The notes: generated by a model from the sequence alone, not told the origin. DNA of 64,000 bases from Amyloporia xantha (GCA_036971615.1 JAYKKR010000026.1:558001-622000); one strand, 5' to 3'. Shown: positions 45,723 through 58,797, numbered from the stretch's first letter. Made by a program: numbers and translations.

Positions 45723-46949
45723 ATGTCTTCCCTCTTTCAGAATGCGTACTACGTCGGCAACAGCATCAGCGGAATATTGTATGGTGAGTAGCAGGCACAG
45801 TAGACTCGCTTTGATGCTCCGAAATCCGCTCACCCTGCTCGCGATAGGCATGGAGCTTATATTGTATGGCTTGACTATGCATACGTTGTTGAAGAACAGG
45901 AGGAAACTCACTCGATCCGACAAGTTCTTCACTTTCCTGAGCACAACGATGCTCTTCCTCATCACCATATTTTTCTCCACTGAGGTGGTCTTCGGCGAAG
46001 AAATGTGGATCGTTAACGCAGACTACCCTGGCGGTTCTGCGGCTTATCTCGGGGAATACGCTTCTGTGTGGTACCAGACTATGGGCACGACCTCATCGAT
46101 CGCACTCAACTTGTTGGCCGATGCGCTCATGGTGAGATACACTTTCCTGCAGAACAATGTCTCGGACTGCGCTGAATTTTGCCCAGATATACCGCTGTCA
46201 CATCGTATACAACAATTATCACATCGTCATAGTTCCTTGTATAATCTATCTTGCCTCCGCAGGTACGTCGTCGTGTCTCACGGAGTGCCAGTGTGACACC
46301 AGCGCAATCTCTGACCTGCCCGTCCCAGCCTTCGGGATCATTCTTCTCTGCGTGTCCGGCGCACCCAACGGCAACTTCTTCGTCGGCTTCTCAGAGAAAG
46401 CCGGCATATGCTACTACTCGACCACCATCGGCCTGAACGTGATCACGACATGTCTGATCTGCGCGCGGATCCTCTTCTTCTCGCGGCGCATGAGCAAGGA
46501 GCTCGACCGCAGCGCGTCCCGTCCTTACACAAACGCAGCCGCGCTGCTCATCGAGTCCGCGCTGCCCTACAGTCTTTTCGGCATCGCCTTCCTGGTGAGC
46601 TTCGGCCTCGATAACGACATGGAGATTCTCTTCGGGTCCCTGTACAGTATGTTCACGGTGCGTGGACGGTTTCTTACCCATAGCACTCACGTATGCCAGT
46701 GCGCGCTCATGTTCAGCCCGTGAAAACGCAGTGCATATCCCCCAATTGCTCATTCTGCGCGTCGTCGCAGGCAGGGCATGGACCAAGCGGCAGACGGAAG
46801 GCAGCATCGTCTCCAGCACCATGTTTGGCCATGGGTCGGGTCCCATGTCCCGGTATGCAGGCGCCAACATCAGCGACGGCACTGCGATTAGTCTGCAGCT
46901 GCAGACCATCTCCAAGTCGGATGTGGCCTCCCAGATTGACAAGACGTAA
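45723..46949 (+). pseudogene. Seven-helix membrane protein, copy 2 (frameshifted tail)
   Basis: Exons 45723-45783, 45848-46131, 46187-46262, 46329-46657 and 46732-46949 correspond one to one with the intact copy 1. Helices 1-7 are open, with GEEMWIVNADYPGGSAAYL, IYRCHIVYNN and ESALPYSLFGIAFLVSFGL. In the last exon the bases ATATCCCCCAATTG are one short compared with copy 3 (ATATCCCCTCAATTA). The true tail (LLILRVVAGRAW to QIDKT) is therefore in another frame, and translation would instead run to 46992 with an unrelated tail. The seven helices could still be made, so loss of function is likely but not certain. Confidence 0.75.
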
Positions 46950-46999
46950 TATGCATGATGTGGGCTGGTTGGAAATAGTGGTCTCGATTTGAGGGTTCA

Positions 47000-47880
47000 G
47001 GTTGGTCCGGCGTACTAGGGATAAGGATGGACATCGGTTCCGGCAATACCCTTGAATTTTCCGCCTTGTTTTTTTTTGAGATTTTATTCAGGTCAGAGTT
47101 CTGCTGATTCGAGCATAGGTCAGGAGAGTGTTGAACAGGTGGAATGGCGTGACTGACTCGTGAGAGTAGTTTGTTGTATTTTGGCGCGTCCGTTCCTTCC
47201 GCAAAGTACGGTATTGACATATCTACAACTCTAATTTTAACAATTGCCTCTTGGCTGCAGGAGACCATAATGTGGTTAGCATAAATGGATACAGAGTTCG
47301 GCCGAAATGATCAGTACGTGCGCAATGCCAGGACACTCACAAGCTCTGATTCATGACGGAAGCAAGTTGGGATTAGGAGGAGCTACTTGGGATCGCTCGA
47401 TGCAATGCAGTCCTCGCACAGTTTCTGATTGACTGATTTCAATACCACTCGCGACGGCGCCATCTGTAAACTGATCGAAGCTCGGAAACTTAAATGAATG
47501 GAACGTGTCTACAGTGTGTCCACGAGATCAAATCATCAATATTCCATTACGCAGCAAACTTTAAAGCTTGGCAGCGCTATCCCAGCGGCCCTTTAAGCTC
47601 CAGTGCCCACTTATCCCACGAGCCCGCGCGCTGTCGTGACTGTGATGTGTCGTTGTTTGTGCCATAGCAAACTTGATTTGTGTACGAATAGGAAGCGCAT
47701 TCAAACCGATTACACAGGTAAGTACTAAGCGGCATCATCATCATTACAACGATTTTGTGCTTCTTACCTCCAGACTGCGATCACCACGGCTGCGGCGCAG
47801 TCACTAGCAAGCGCCATTGGCCTGCACACCTTCACCCTTCTTCCGATTGTCACTGCGCACCTGCACCGTGACGATTGCCA
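47000..47880. other. Spacer between seven-helix copy 2 and GNAT gene 1
   Basis: Matches the corresponding spacer at 60540-61420 in inverted orientation, including a short conserved stretch around 47150-47280. No gene seen. Confidence 0.45.
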
Positions 47881-48961
47881 ATGGCGTTCCCCGACGTCTC
47901 TATACAGTTAGTCTCGCACCCAGATGGTCAGTTCTGTTCGCGCAAGAATGCCCCATCTGCAATACTGACTTCAGTGCGTTATTACAGAGGCACTGGTTGA
48001 AGAAGCAGTCGATGTGTTCTCAAAACTAATGCCAGAGAGTGGGTACCATTTCATATCGCCCCTCTGGAGTTGTCGCGCTAAAGACAGCTTCGCAGGCCGT
48101 GCAGTTATAGCGTTAACGGGAGGGAACATCTCCCTGCTCCCGGATCTTGCACGATCCATGATCAGGCCCCTCGCCTTCATCGCTGGAGACATGTACACCG
48201 CCACCGACGAGAATGGCGTCCTGGTCGGGTTCACACTTTGGACTCCTTCTGGCCAGGTTCTATTTGGCACGTGAGTCTTCCCACTGTATTCCTTGATTAC
48301 GTTAGTAGGCATGGAGCCGTGCAGGGAGGATCAGCGTCAGCTGGGCTACTTCGATTTCATGAACAAGCTATCCGAGGAAGCCCAAACCTACTACGCGCAA
48401 GTGGTCAGTGTACTTCTTTCTTCGGACAGCGTCAAGTTTGATGTGAAACGGTCTTCAGCTCGGAAAAGACCTTCCTGCTGTCACTGACGAGTTTACTGGC
48501 ATTCCTGACGTGAGTTTACATTCTTAACTAATGCAATCCTGCTTACATTTTACTGTCACATATCTTGAAGACTGAATTGAATACGTACTGGTGCGATTTT
48601 AATTTTGTCAGAGCTGACTACCAAGGAAGGGGTATAGCTAAAGCGATGTTTGCACTGGCCCACGAGAAGGTTAGCACACGCCCACGAGGGGAAGTATCAC
48701 ATTCGGCTTTCGTGTCGGCTCACATGTATATTTCGCAACAGGCAAAGAAAAATGGGTACACTATGGCGCTCTCCACAACCAACGAGCGCAATGTGAGTAG
48801 ATAGCCAGATGCTTGCCTTGCGATGTCTCATACTTTCGTAGGTCGCCATCTACGAGAGCTTAGGCTTCACGCTGAAGGGGTCTAAGGAGATGCCTTCTCC
48901 ATGGGGCGGATGGCCCACGTATGTCTTTGTCAGAGAGACGAAAGAGGATCGGGACTTGTGA
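47881..48961 (+). CDS. GNAT-family N-acetyltransferase, copy 1
   Basis: Seven exons, 47881-47926, 47988-48270, 48325-48403, 48459-48509, 48571-48669, 48742-48792 and 48842-48961, sum to 729 bases (242 residues, in frame), starting MAFPDVSIQLVSHPD. The acetyl-CoA-binding motif A is visible as YQGRGIAKAMFALA (Q-x-x-G-x-A type), followed by NGYTMALSTTNERNVAIYESLGF, the usual motif-B helix and strand of the fold. An N-terminal half with YTATDENG-x-LVGFTLW forms the earlier strands. Typical GNAT enzymes move an acetyl group from acetyl-CoA to an amine; the substrate is unknown. An almost equal copy lies inverted at 59454-60536. Both stay open, unlike their seven-helix neighbours. Confidence 0.85.
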
Positions 48962-49099
48962 TCCCCGGCCTGCCAGAGCGCTGAAGTCTAGTCGTCGTTA
49001 AAACGCTGCTATGATCGATCCACCGAACTGCGGAGAAGTTGGACTCGGCTGCTTGAAAGGAATATCGAAGTGTGGTCCCCGCCTCGTTCCGACGTTTGG

Positions 49100-51423
49100 A
49101 TTGAGTTCGACGTTCGCAGGGTACAAACTTAGGCTCAATCGTGGGATCTTCGCGGTGATAGTGAACTGATTGCCTGGCATTCCATGAGATTAGCATTACG
49201 ACATATCAGCGAACCTGGTCGATAACGTGTCCTAGCTCTGTAATCATGGGATTAAGTGGAATGCGTCAAAGAGCGCTCGAGGTAGTAATATCACGGATGG
49301 TATCCGCACTACTAGTAACGTTATCCAACATGCAATCTCAGCTCGTCACTGGTCACAACTAGTAGACCAACAACACGGACGGTCTCAAGCTCGTGGATTC
49401 CTGACGTTCCTGAGACTTTCATAGAAGTGCCAGCGGATGATCGGGACTTGCTATTAGCTTTTAAGGTGCGAAGAAAATAGGTACTGCTGTCCTATTCCTG
49501 GTTCTGGCTGACGCATTGGATAAATTTAGACACCTTTCCACATACTTATGTGAACGCAACGCATCACAATGTTTGACTATAGCCAGTTTGATCATTCAAC
49601 CGTATGGTCGTGGCCGTGGCCGGACGAAGAACACGTTGTCCCATGTCACCGTATCAATCTTATTGCACGGCTGGGGTGTATCATGCACAGTACGTACCAG
49701 TATCAGCTCTCAGTTAGCCCCATATGTTGCACGGCGTGAGATTGTCACTATACTGGCGTTCCACTGCAAATTAGTGAGTTCGACTTTGACATACCGAGAT
49801 TGTATCTGTGAGGGGCACTAATAGGCTATAGCGCTGTTTTACACCCCAGGAGTCAGGTTTTGGAATGAACGTCAGAACTTGGACTCACATCTGAGCCAGT
49901 CGTTGGGCTCTGGCCCTAAAAGTCCGACAGCATTGTGAACCGGGCGGCCTGAGAAAGGCGGCCTTCACGCGGGTTCCAATCCCCTCAACTTTCGAAGAAG
50001 TTTTCCTGGAGCCTGAGTATAGTCCGTGGTGAGCCGCTAACATATGAGGCATTAGACAAGAAAACGTGAGAATGCAGCACTAGTGGACACGGATATGCCC
50101 AATGTCTTATGTACTCCCTCCAGGATCAGGGGGGGGTTGCGTGGAAAGGAGCTTAAGGCATCTTCATTAATCATTAATCATATCACCGATACTATCAGTG
50201 GCCCTCTAATGCAACTTTTTCACGGATTCCCTGCCCCTTCCTCAGCTACATCCCGGAACCTTTCGGAGTTTTGTCTAACGGCAAGCCATGGTTCGAATGT
50301 ATCCCCTGAGATTTTACAGGCGTGGTACATGTTGTGAGGAACGATACCGAGGGTGAACTAGAGTCGCAACAGCAATGCAATTGACAGTCACGGGTGTTGT
50401 CACGATCAAATTCGAATACCGACACGGCATCCACCAAATATGCATGAGCTCCGACGCGCTAAAGCAGTGATGGGATTCCTAAATTAGTAGAATGTGGCGG
50501 ATCTGTCACGCTCATTCTCTCTGGAGCTCGTCTTTCATCTCGTGTATGGGTTCTGATTCCATTCGCATCTCCGGCATACTACCATAGGCTAGAATAATGC
50601 AACTAGATACTTCTACTAAGTTTTGGGACCAAAGAAAGTGGATCGAGAGACTGCCGAGCTCAATCCGTGTTGCAAATCCTGTGATCTGTCGGTTTGCGAT
50701 TTTTCATTCTCTTACCGCTTCCGCTTTGCAGAATCTGAGTAGACAGGATTTGAAATAATGCATAAAAGAGTCTTGATCATAAATATCAGAATATTTGGGG
50801 AACGGAAAGGTGCTCAAAACGCAAAATTGCACTACTGTTGCGATTGCATTGCAGGGCCACTGATAGTAGAACGGCTGTGTCGGCACAGGAAAGGCCCAAG
50901 TGCTACTGCATGGTATTCTCATGCGAGCAGAATAGTAGATAGAATTCTTTCAAGCTCAGGATGCAGTATCCGTATCTGGCCAGCACAGGGGATTTATTAT
51001 TTTCTGCGCGCTAATGAGATTATGGCGGTTCTACAGCTACTCACTTTGCCTGTGAATCGTCGGATTAACACGCACAGTGCTCGCCAACTGGGTATCGAGA
51101 ACATTAAACATAATAATAAAAAAGGTTGAAATCTGAACATTTGAAGACAGCGGATTCTGGATGAGTTGCAGGCGTTTACGTAATGCCTGTGGAATTGAGT
51201 AGCGTCACTTTCGCCAAACTCTCATGGGCTGTTTACAGTTTCTCCGGTCAACATTCACCACTCACTAACTTATATCCATAGGATTATACTCCCATTGTAC
51301 AATATCCTTACCCTCACTTCAGGGAAACTGTGACTTACTGAACACCTTCCGAAACGAACAGCGACTGATTGGATCGAATCAGACACTCGCGCATATCCCG
51401 CTATAGCATTCAAAACCGGCATC
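49100..51423. other. About 2.3 kb with no supported gene
   Basis: Short open frames only. A G8 run lies near 50130. Sequence around 49925-49985 has a GGGTTCCAATCCC stretch that mimics a tRNA T-arm, but no cloverleaf forms. Nothing firm. Confidence 0.45.
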
Positions 51424-52891
51424 ATGACCGTCGTGAATCGCCAGGAGATTGCAGAGCAGGTCTACGGCCTGAGAACGTCCGTTGACCCTCTCTCGCCGTC
51501 GGTCAGGGAGGCGCTGCAGGTTATCGATGATGCGCTCGATACATTCGGGTGAGTACAACAGTTGCATTGGTGTTTGCCTCATGTGGACGCCTGTCGCTTT
51601 GTGAAGCGTGGAAACTGTGTCGCTAAGCTTCAACGGCGGAAAGGACTGTGAGTACTGTATGTCAGGACTGTCCGTAGTGCCCTGACCAGATCTTCACAGG
51701 TACCGTGCTGCTGCACCTACTCGCCGCAGCGCTCGGTCGCCGGAATGCGACGACAAGACCGATACCTGCCGTCTACATCCCTGTGCCTTCTCCATTCCCT
51801 CAACTCGAGGTGTTCATTGACGAAGTGGCAAAGACATACAACCTCGACCTGTTTCACTGTCCTCTCCCTGAGACAGAGCTGCCGGTGGAAACCGTAGCCG
51901 CGCCTGCTACCCCTTCTCCGTCTGCACAGAGTAGCAGTGAGAATGGCTACGTGAGTACAAAGATGAAGGCAAAAGGAGGTGAAGGCATGAAACGGGCTCT
52001 GAAGACATACAAGGCGCGTTTTCCCCATATCGAGGCTATAATGATCGGTACCCGTAGATCGGACCCCGACGGAGGTACGTGGAATTCTCCGAATGAACCG
52101 TTGCCTCAGTTGACCGACATGATTTCAGCTACGTTGACGTTCCGCAACCCAACCGATCCCGGATGGCCCCGCTTTGAGCGAATAAATCCCGTCATCAACT
52201 GGTCGTATGCTGCGGTCTGGGAGTATCTGCGGAAATTCAATGTGCCATATTGTAGCTTGTATGACGAGGGGTGCGTATTTGATGTTCAAGGCTATTCTTC
52301 CCTATGCTAAGGGTTCGTCTGTCTAGATACACGTCCCTAGGGTCAACATACAACACGTTCCGGAACCCAGCGCTGCTCATCCAGCCGATATGCAGTAAAT
52401 GCGCAGCGAGTGTTGGCGTTCAGCCGTTATCATCACAAATAGAGGTTGGCCCCTCGGGAAACATCTCAGCCTCCACATCCACCGTGACTTCAACAGCAGA
52501 TCCGGACAATTCGAGACCCCGCGCATCCACACCTGCTGGGTTCTCATCACTTCCGGGTGCCGTCCCTCTACCAACCCTTCCGGACAAGTTTGAGGTGATA
52601 CCGACAGACCCGCGCACGGTCTGCGTCGCCGACGCGACAGGATGCGACCCGCTGCCAGACACGCTGGAGTACATCCGCGGAGACCCGAGCATGGCGTGCC
52701 ATGCGGACGCGTCGGGCTTCAACGCGCTCCCAGATCGACTGGAGTGGATCCCGGTCGACCCGTCGGCGCAGTGCATCGCGGATGAGTGTAAATGTGAGCC
52801 GCGATATCGACCGGCGCATGAGCTGGTGGACGGGAGCTTGGAGAGGGCGGGGAGGGCGTCTCGCTCGGTGGGGCTGAAGCTCTTCGCATGA
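51424..52891 (+). CDS. FAD1: FAD synthase (FMN adenylyltransferase), PAPS-reductase fold
   Basis: Exons 51424-51548, 51607-51647, 51700-52270 and 52327-52891 sum to 1302 bases (433 residues, in frame). Motifs of the family appear in order: LSFNGGKDCTVLLHL (P-loop-like ATP site), AIMIGTRRSDP, INPVINWSYAAVWEYLRKF, VPYCSLYDEGYTSLGST and a C-terminal YRPAHELVDGSLERAGR. The enzyme joins FMN and ATP to form FAD, in the cytosol. Oddity: between the TSLGST region and the C-terminal motif sit three tandem 25-residue units (52577-52801) with the consensus LPD-x-LE-x-I-x-x-DP-x3-C-x-AD. I do not recall these from yeast FAD1. Single copy, between the two large inverted arms. Confidence 0.88.
52577..52801 (+). 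repeat. Three tandem 75-base coding units in the FAD synthase gene
   Basis: Units 52577-52651, 52652-52726 and 52727-52801 encode 25 residues each, starting LPDKFEVIPTDP, LPDTLEYIRGDP and LPDRLEWIPVDP and each holding C-x-AD ten or so residues later. Protein similarity is clear while the DNA differs, so the repeat is old. Confidence 0.75.
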
Positions 52892-53403
52892 TGGGTGTAT
52901 TAGGATGATGCGCGCTCGCGGAGGGAGAGGGTGCACGATGTAAGTTGTTGTTAATTTCTTGAATATTGGGAAGAAGAAACGGTAGCAGAAGGGCATTCGG
53001 ATGTATCGCTATGTTTTTTGCTGTAAAAATGCAACATAGGACTGTATACTACAAGTATCGCAGCCAGCTGTCCGAAAATCTCACTGCGTAATAGAGCCGA
53101 GCTGAAATGGAAATGGTATTCACTGGTCGGCGGTCGCAAATCAGCACTCAATATTATAAAAGATAACACCAAGTCTCCAGTATCAACACCAGTAACACTT
53201 GAGGATTGTTCGACAGCCGAAGAAAACAGAACTTGGGGCAATCAAGTCAAAGAAGATCTTGAAGATATTATCTTGTCAAAGGTACGAAAGCACACCTAAA
53301 TACAGCCTGTACCGTAATACACTAAAATTGATATACATTCATCAGTCGTCACCATGCGAACTTGCAACATCACTGTTCGCGTCCTCGTCTCTGTCTTGTC
53401 CAT
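52892..53403. other. Intergenic region between FAD1 and CLF1
   Basis: The two genes converge tail to tail. No additional gene seen. Confidence 0.4.
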
Positions 53404-56199
53404 TTATAGATGCGCGACGTTCCCTCGAAGGACCTGCACTTGACTTCTCCGCAGCATGATTCGAATTAGCCTCTGGGGATTTTCTTTGGCTTTCGCAGCC
53501 CGGGCCTTCTGCCATGCATGCGCCCTCTGGAGGAACTGGAATGACGCTGGATTGGATTCCTGTTCGTCGTCTGGGAACACCATATCCCAGTCGAGCACTA
53601 TAAGGCAGATATTATGTATCAGTCTCCTGCGTGACAAATGCAAAGAGAGACCACATACCTGCTTCCGTACCACCGGATTCGGGATCCATCACACGACGTC
53701 GACTGACAAGAGGCATCTTGTTCTGCACCTTCTGCACATCTTCCGCATTGCCATTCTTCTCCTCGAACGCTTTCCAGACCTCCAAAAGCGCTACCCGCTG
53801 TGCAAGCGAGAATAATGACCATCAGACACCTATCCCAAGTAGGCTGAAAGTATACTGACCTCGCTCTTCAAGCCTTGTCGTCGGAGATCGTTGTAACCTC
53901 TCTCGAAGACCTGCCTTGCACGCTCGACATCTCCGGGGACGAGTTCGTCCTCTTCCTCTTCATCCTCCCTTTCTTCTCTGAGTGATCGCGCAAGTGGAAT
54001 CGCCGCGGCTTCGAATTCCGCGAACGATATCCAGACTTTCCAATGCCCACTGAGGGCGATCAACCGTTCGTAGAGCGCGCGCGCGTTCTCCCTGTTTCCT
54101 TCCTCGGTCTCGAAATCGATGTATGCCTTCCACAGAATCTCGGGCATCGCTAGTGGTTGTTGCGTCACACCGAGTTCGAAGATTGCTCGGGTACGATCGA
54201 GGTCTTCTAGCTGAGCTTCGAGTTCGGCGTACTTGACCCATGCTGATGAATTGCTTGGGTCAAACTGATCATCGTTGATCAGTGTATTGACGACGAATTA
54301 CTGCAGCTGTTACCCACCTCAATGTATTTTTCGTAAAGTGTTCGAACCCGATCGAATTCGCGCAGCTACCATTGTTACATGAGAATGCAACGAGGATGAA
54401 GATATAGACAGAGGACTCACGTCTAGCTCAAGCTGTATGTAGCCCTTGAATAATGCTTCCTTCGGGCACATACCTATTGCCGCGCCCAAAATCTTGCGTG
54501 CCGCAGGCAAGTCTAGCCGGCGAATTTCGAACTTCGCAAACATGAGCCACAATTTCGCGAACGTGAACTGTTTGTGTGGAACGACACGAATGGCCGTCTC
54601 GTATACTTGTCGCGCTCGGGCATAATCCTATCGAACTCCTTGAGCTCTCTGCACGTCATATCAGAAGGAAAGTCATACCTTTGTCTCGATCTCTTCGAAG
54701 AGGGCATAATTCAACCAGAGGAAAATGTACCGCCGCCAATGTCTCTTCTGTCCACCTGGAGGGACATGGGCAACTGCACGCTCGTAAACTTCCCGCACTC
54801 GTCCAGTCGCACTCTCTATCTCATCCGCCGTTGCGCCTTCTTCTCGGGCATCTCGTAAGGCACCTTCCTCTAAGCGCGAATAATCAAACCAAGAGTCGTA
54901 GTTGTGGCCATCATGCGTTAGCTCGTCTTCATACTGAATGCGTCGTTTTCCAAGCACAGTGGATTCAAGGGTCGTACGAGTACCGTGCTGCTTCTCGAAT
55001 TTCGTGTACGCGGCGTACAATGAAGCGGATTTTGAGCGCGGTATACGAGACAGCGCAAACTAGAGGCAACGCCTTCAGACAGGGCTGGAAAAATGCAGCA
55101 TGCCTCGACATACCTTGTAGATGACCCGGGCCCGCTCGAACTCCTTCAGGCGTGTTTCCATTTTGGCGAAGGCACTAAATACCGCTTGGGCCTTCTCCAC
55201 CTCCTCTTCACCGTCTCCAAAGAACTCCAGCGCCGTCTGGAAGACCTCCCTTGCCTTGTCCAGTCGCGCCCGTTCCTCCTCAAACTTCGCCCACTTCACC
55301 CAATTTCTCGGTTCTGGCCGCACCGCAATCCACCGTTCATAAATAGCACTTGCACGGTCTAGCTCATTATACCGCATCTCCATCTTGATATACGCCTGCC
55401 ACGCCTTGTCTTCCGGCTCCCACTGCATCCAACGCTCGAACACCTGGCGGGCACCAGGGACATTTTGCAGTAGTTCCTCGAGATAGACGTATTTGTACCA
55501 TAGTTGGTCAACCCGAGGGAGTAATGTCACCGCGCGATCGAATAGGTTGCGAGAATGCTGCACGTTGCGGCCCTTGAGCTCCATTTCGGTATAGCTGAGC
55601 CATAATTGCACACTCCGTGGGTCGACATCCAACGCACGCTCGAAGACCGACCGCGAGCGGGCGTATTCACCTTGACTGGCCTATGCGTGGCTCGAAATCA
55701 TGTAGCAAGGATACTAGGCGCACTACTACGTACCTCCCAATTGGCATATTGTAGCCATTCCTTACTATCAGGTAGAACATTACGTCAGTACAAATAAACA
55801 TCGGTACAGCTAGTCTGTGAACTCACATGTTCCCCCTTGTCTGCCTAATGCGCTTCTCAAACTCCTCCCGTTTCCGTCCGCGATATTCGTGAAGCTCTTC
55901 AAAGTCTTCCACGCGCTGTTTCGGAGCCCGAAATTGCGACTCTTGACGTTCTTGAGCCTATATATCCTGCGTCAAGAACTCGTACACAGCAAAAAGGACT
56001 GGATTTCTACATCTCGGAGTAGTTGCTCGGCGGTGACCTGAGAAAGCGTCGATGAGAAAGACTGTGGTATTAAACACCGTATCACGTACCTGAATCGCAG
56101 CCGGTGCGCGATTCTTGATGCTAGCTCATTTTCTGTGTTGGTCAATCACGGAGAGACTCTGCGGAAAGCAACGCACCGAGGGGCTCGACCGTCCTGCAT
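53404..56199 (-). CDS. CLF1: Pre-mRNA-splicing factor CLF1/Crooked neck (HAT-repeat protein)
   Basis: Twelve exons (56199-56177, 56120-56090, 56037-56011, 55957-55827, 55764-55734, 55680-55114, 55059-54679, 54627-54421, 54365-54318, 54264-53860, 53797-53659, 53597-53404) sum to 2184 bases (727 residues, in frame). The start [18 protein letters not shown] and then [20 protein letters not shown] are hallmark CLF1 sequence. They are followed by a chain of half-a-TPR (HAT) repeats such as [37 protein letters not shown] and [20 protein letters not shown]. The end has [20 protein letters not shown], typical of the family. The protein is a scaffold of the Prp19-associated (NTC) complex needed for spliceosome activation in the nucleus. 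No irregularity seen. Confidence 0.93.
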
Positions 56200-56814
56200 G
56201 TTTACGAGCTAATATTCCCCCTAGAAATAAATACTCAATTTTGGTTTCTTTGTGGATACCTCGACGCAAGTGCAAGAAGGATGTCGGCCGTCGAGAGTGA
56301 ACTTTGAACAGACTGTTAGAAAGGTCTGAATGAGCGCAGGGGGAAAACAGACGCTCGCGATGCCTGGCCCCGTGATGTGTGACTTTCCATCGTGACCTAC
56401 CGTGACTGCCTGAAGAATATCAGGCGCCTACCTATATCTAGTATTTACATCAATGCTCTACGTATTCGAGGTCTGTTCTGCGCTTGATGTCTTCTAATCA
56501 AGACAATCCCCAGGGGCCTCTTGCTCACATAGACCTATTTGAACGACGCTTGTAGACTTGTCTTCGTGACAATTATGAGAATCATTGAAATGACTACCTA
56601 TCTTATCAGGTTCATTCAGCGATCCCTGAGGCACGGAGTCCCTTCGGCATCCTTCATCATCATACAGTTTCCCGACAATCTCAGCATATAAGTTACCCTA
56701 CACAACGATAAGCACCGTAAGACCACGTCAACAGCGTCATCTCGAGCTAGCATAGTGAGCCTTCAACCTCATTTCCCTCGGGTGACCGCCAACTTCCGAT
56801 CGTGCGTTTCAACC
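56200..56814. other. Divergent intergenic region between CLF1 and the M20 peptidase gene
   Basis: About 600 bases that should hold both promoters. No strong shared motif recognised. Confidence 0.4.
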
Positions 56815-58797
56815 ATGTGCGAAGTCCCAGCCATCTCGGATGCACTATGGCACCCGGACGATACGTCGACGGACGTACAAAGTACAGGGGACACTATTTA
56901 CAGGCCTGAATTACTCGAGACTATCGAGAATTCTATCGTGTCGCTGGACGAGGAATTACGGGCGCTCAGTCTCGACATACACGGTCGGTCTAGCAACGTT
57001 TTCATACTCTGAATGTGGACCACGTTTAGATTTAATATTGGTTATATCTCTAGATCATCCCGAAATTCGCTGGGAGGAACAGTAAGTATGTCAATTGCTT
57101 ACAGTATTTTACTTGATCAGATCTTTATACAGCCGCACCCACGACGTTCTGACGGACTTCATGGCGAAGAAAGGGTGGCAAGTCACAAAGCATTATTTGC
57201 TCCCTACTGCTTGGGAAGCCAAATTTACACACGGGTCCGGCGGCCCCATCCTCGGTGTCAATTCTGAGATGGACGCCCTTCCCGGCATCGGACATGCATG
57301 TGGTCACAACCTGATCGCAATTGCAGGTGTCGCCGTCGCACTAGCGGTGAAGGCAGTGCTAGAGAAGCACGACATCCCGGGAACGGTGGTACTTCTCGGA
57401 ACCCCAGGTAATTCCGTTGTGCTCGATATCATCGTTTTGCTCACATATCATCCGGCAGCCGAAGAAGGCGGAGGTGGCAAGGCAATCCTCTTGGAAAAAG
57501 GTGCTTATGAAGGCATGGTAGCCTGTTTGATGTACGAGACGCACCTGACCCCGACTTGCTACGATTTCACCTACCTTTTCTCAATAGGTGTCACCCTGCC
57601 CCTGGACCGAAACATTCCGCGAGTTTGAGCAGCTGTCTCGCCAGACAAGTCCTCGAAGTAGAGTTTCACGGCCATACGTGAGGATGGCTCTCTCCCATCC
57701 TGTGAGTGATATCATATTGATTTGACTTCTGTATCAGTGCACATGCAGCATTATCCCCCTGGGAGGGACAAAACGCTGTAGATGCGGCCGTCCTCGCATA
57801 CAACAGCATCTCTGTGCTGCGCCAGCAGCTGCATCCTACCCACCGTGTTCATGGGATATTCGTCGGCAAAGACTGGACGCCCAATAGTACGTCGTAACTC
57901 ACATCATATGTGCGCGGAGGTCCTGACTGGCACTTGGAAGTCATCCCGGATTACGCCAAGATGATGTATGTAGTCTTATTCCTCTTGCAAACAGGATAAG
58001 CTTGACTTTTGTTAACAGCTGGTATGTACGTGCACCGTCTCGCGTGGAGATGGACGCGTCGACGAAGCGCGTCATTGCATGCTTTGAGTAAGCCCGCTTG
58101 CGTTACTGTAGCAAGCCGTCCAACACTCACATTTGCTACCAGAGGAGCGGCTATTTCATCTGCGTGCAGGCACGAAGTCACAAAAGGCGGTGCGACCTTC
58201 GATCTCAGACAAAACAAGGCACTAGGTGTGTGTTTTAACTCCGGGAATATTCATTAATGCCATAACCCTCGCTGCCAGGTGACGAGTTTGCAGCCGTCTT
58301 TCGTAGCAAATACGGCCCCGTGGACTACACCTATGGCATCGGGAGTGCTTCTACAGACTTCGTCAGTGCCTATTGACAATAAGCTCGACCCATCTAATTT
58401 TGATGATGCAACTTGCAGGGAAATGTTACTTATGGTAAGATCATTCTACTTCTTTCTGACGTCTGTTGACATCTTGTCGCAGCGCTCCCAGCCTTGCACC
58501 CGTCTTTCGGTGGGTAACCATTCAACGTTATGGGTACCGCACACTGAACCTGTCAATAAGGCATCCCAACCATTCCGAATGGAGGGAACCACACCGTAGC
58601 TTTTGCTGAATCTGCCGCGAGCGTAGCAGCGCATAAAGCCTGTCTTAACGTCGCAAAAGCCCTCGCCGCGACAGGCGTTCGCGTGCTCGATGATGCGGAA
58701 TTTCGCCTGAAGGTCCGTTCTTTCTGGTGGGCTCTGTGTCGTAAAGGCTGATCAATTTCATCAGGTTAAGGAGGCATTCGAAGGTCGTGCTTTGTAA
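56815..58797 (+). CDS. Peptidase family M20 protein (PM20D2/aminoacylase-like amidohydrolase)
   Basis: Fourteen exons, from 56815-56983 through 57054-57081, 57133-57407, 57459-57531, 57588-57677, 57738-57886, 57941-57965, 58019-58087, 58143-58225, 58279-58361, 58419-58434, 58483-58509, 58561-58712 and 58765-58797, sum to 1272 bases (423 residues, in frame). Metal-site motifs are present: [19 protein letters not shown] (bridging Asp and His), PAEEGGGGK (general-base Glu), [30 protein letters not shown] and a late [10 protein letters not shown]. This fits the M20 group that includes PM20D2 and bacterial aminobenzoyl-glutamate hydrolase, which split dipeptides or acyl-amino acids with two zinc ions. 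The substrate cannot be read from sequence. Two exons are very short (16 and 25 bases). Confidence 0.87.

Larger units (their letters stand above)
44855..49098 (+). repeat. Inverted repeat arm, left (seven-helix + GNAT unit)
   Basis: About 4.2 kb matching 59313-63540 in inverted orientation, with small indels. The outer edge (AAATGAGCGCCTC at 44861) and the inner edge (around CCCCGCCTCGTTCCGAC at 49078) mark where similarity ends. The unit carries one seven-helix gene and one acetyltransferase gene. The arms are about 10.2 kb apart and enclose three single-copy genes. Confidence 0.8.

Noticed and set aside
46391..46942. 183-codon minus-strand frame opposite seven-helix copy 2
   Set aside because: Mirror of coding exons 4-5; similar antisense frame at the other arm follows from the duplication, with no motif.
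49925..49990. tRNA-like stretch with GGGTTCCAATCCC
   Set aside because: The T-arm stem pairs over three bases only and no acceptor or anticodon stem could be formed.
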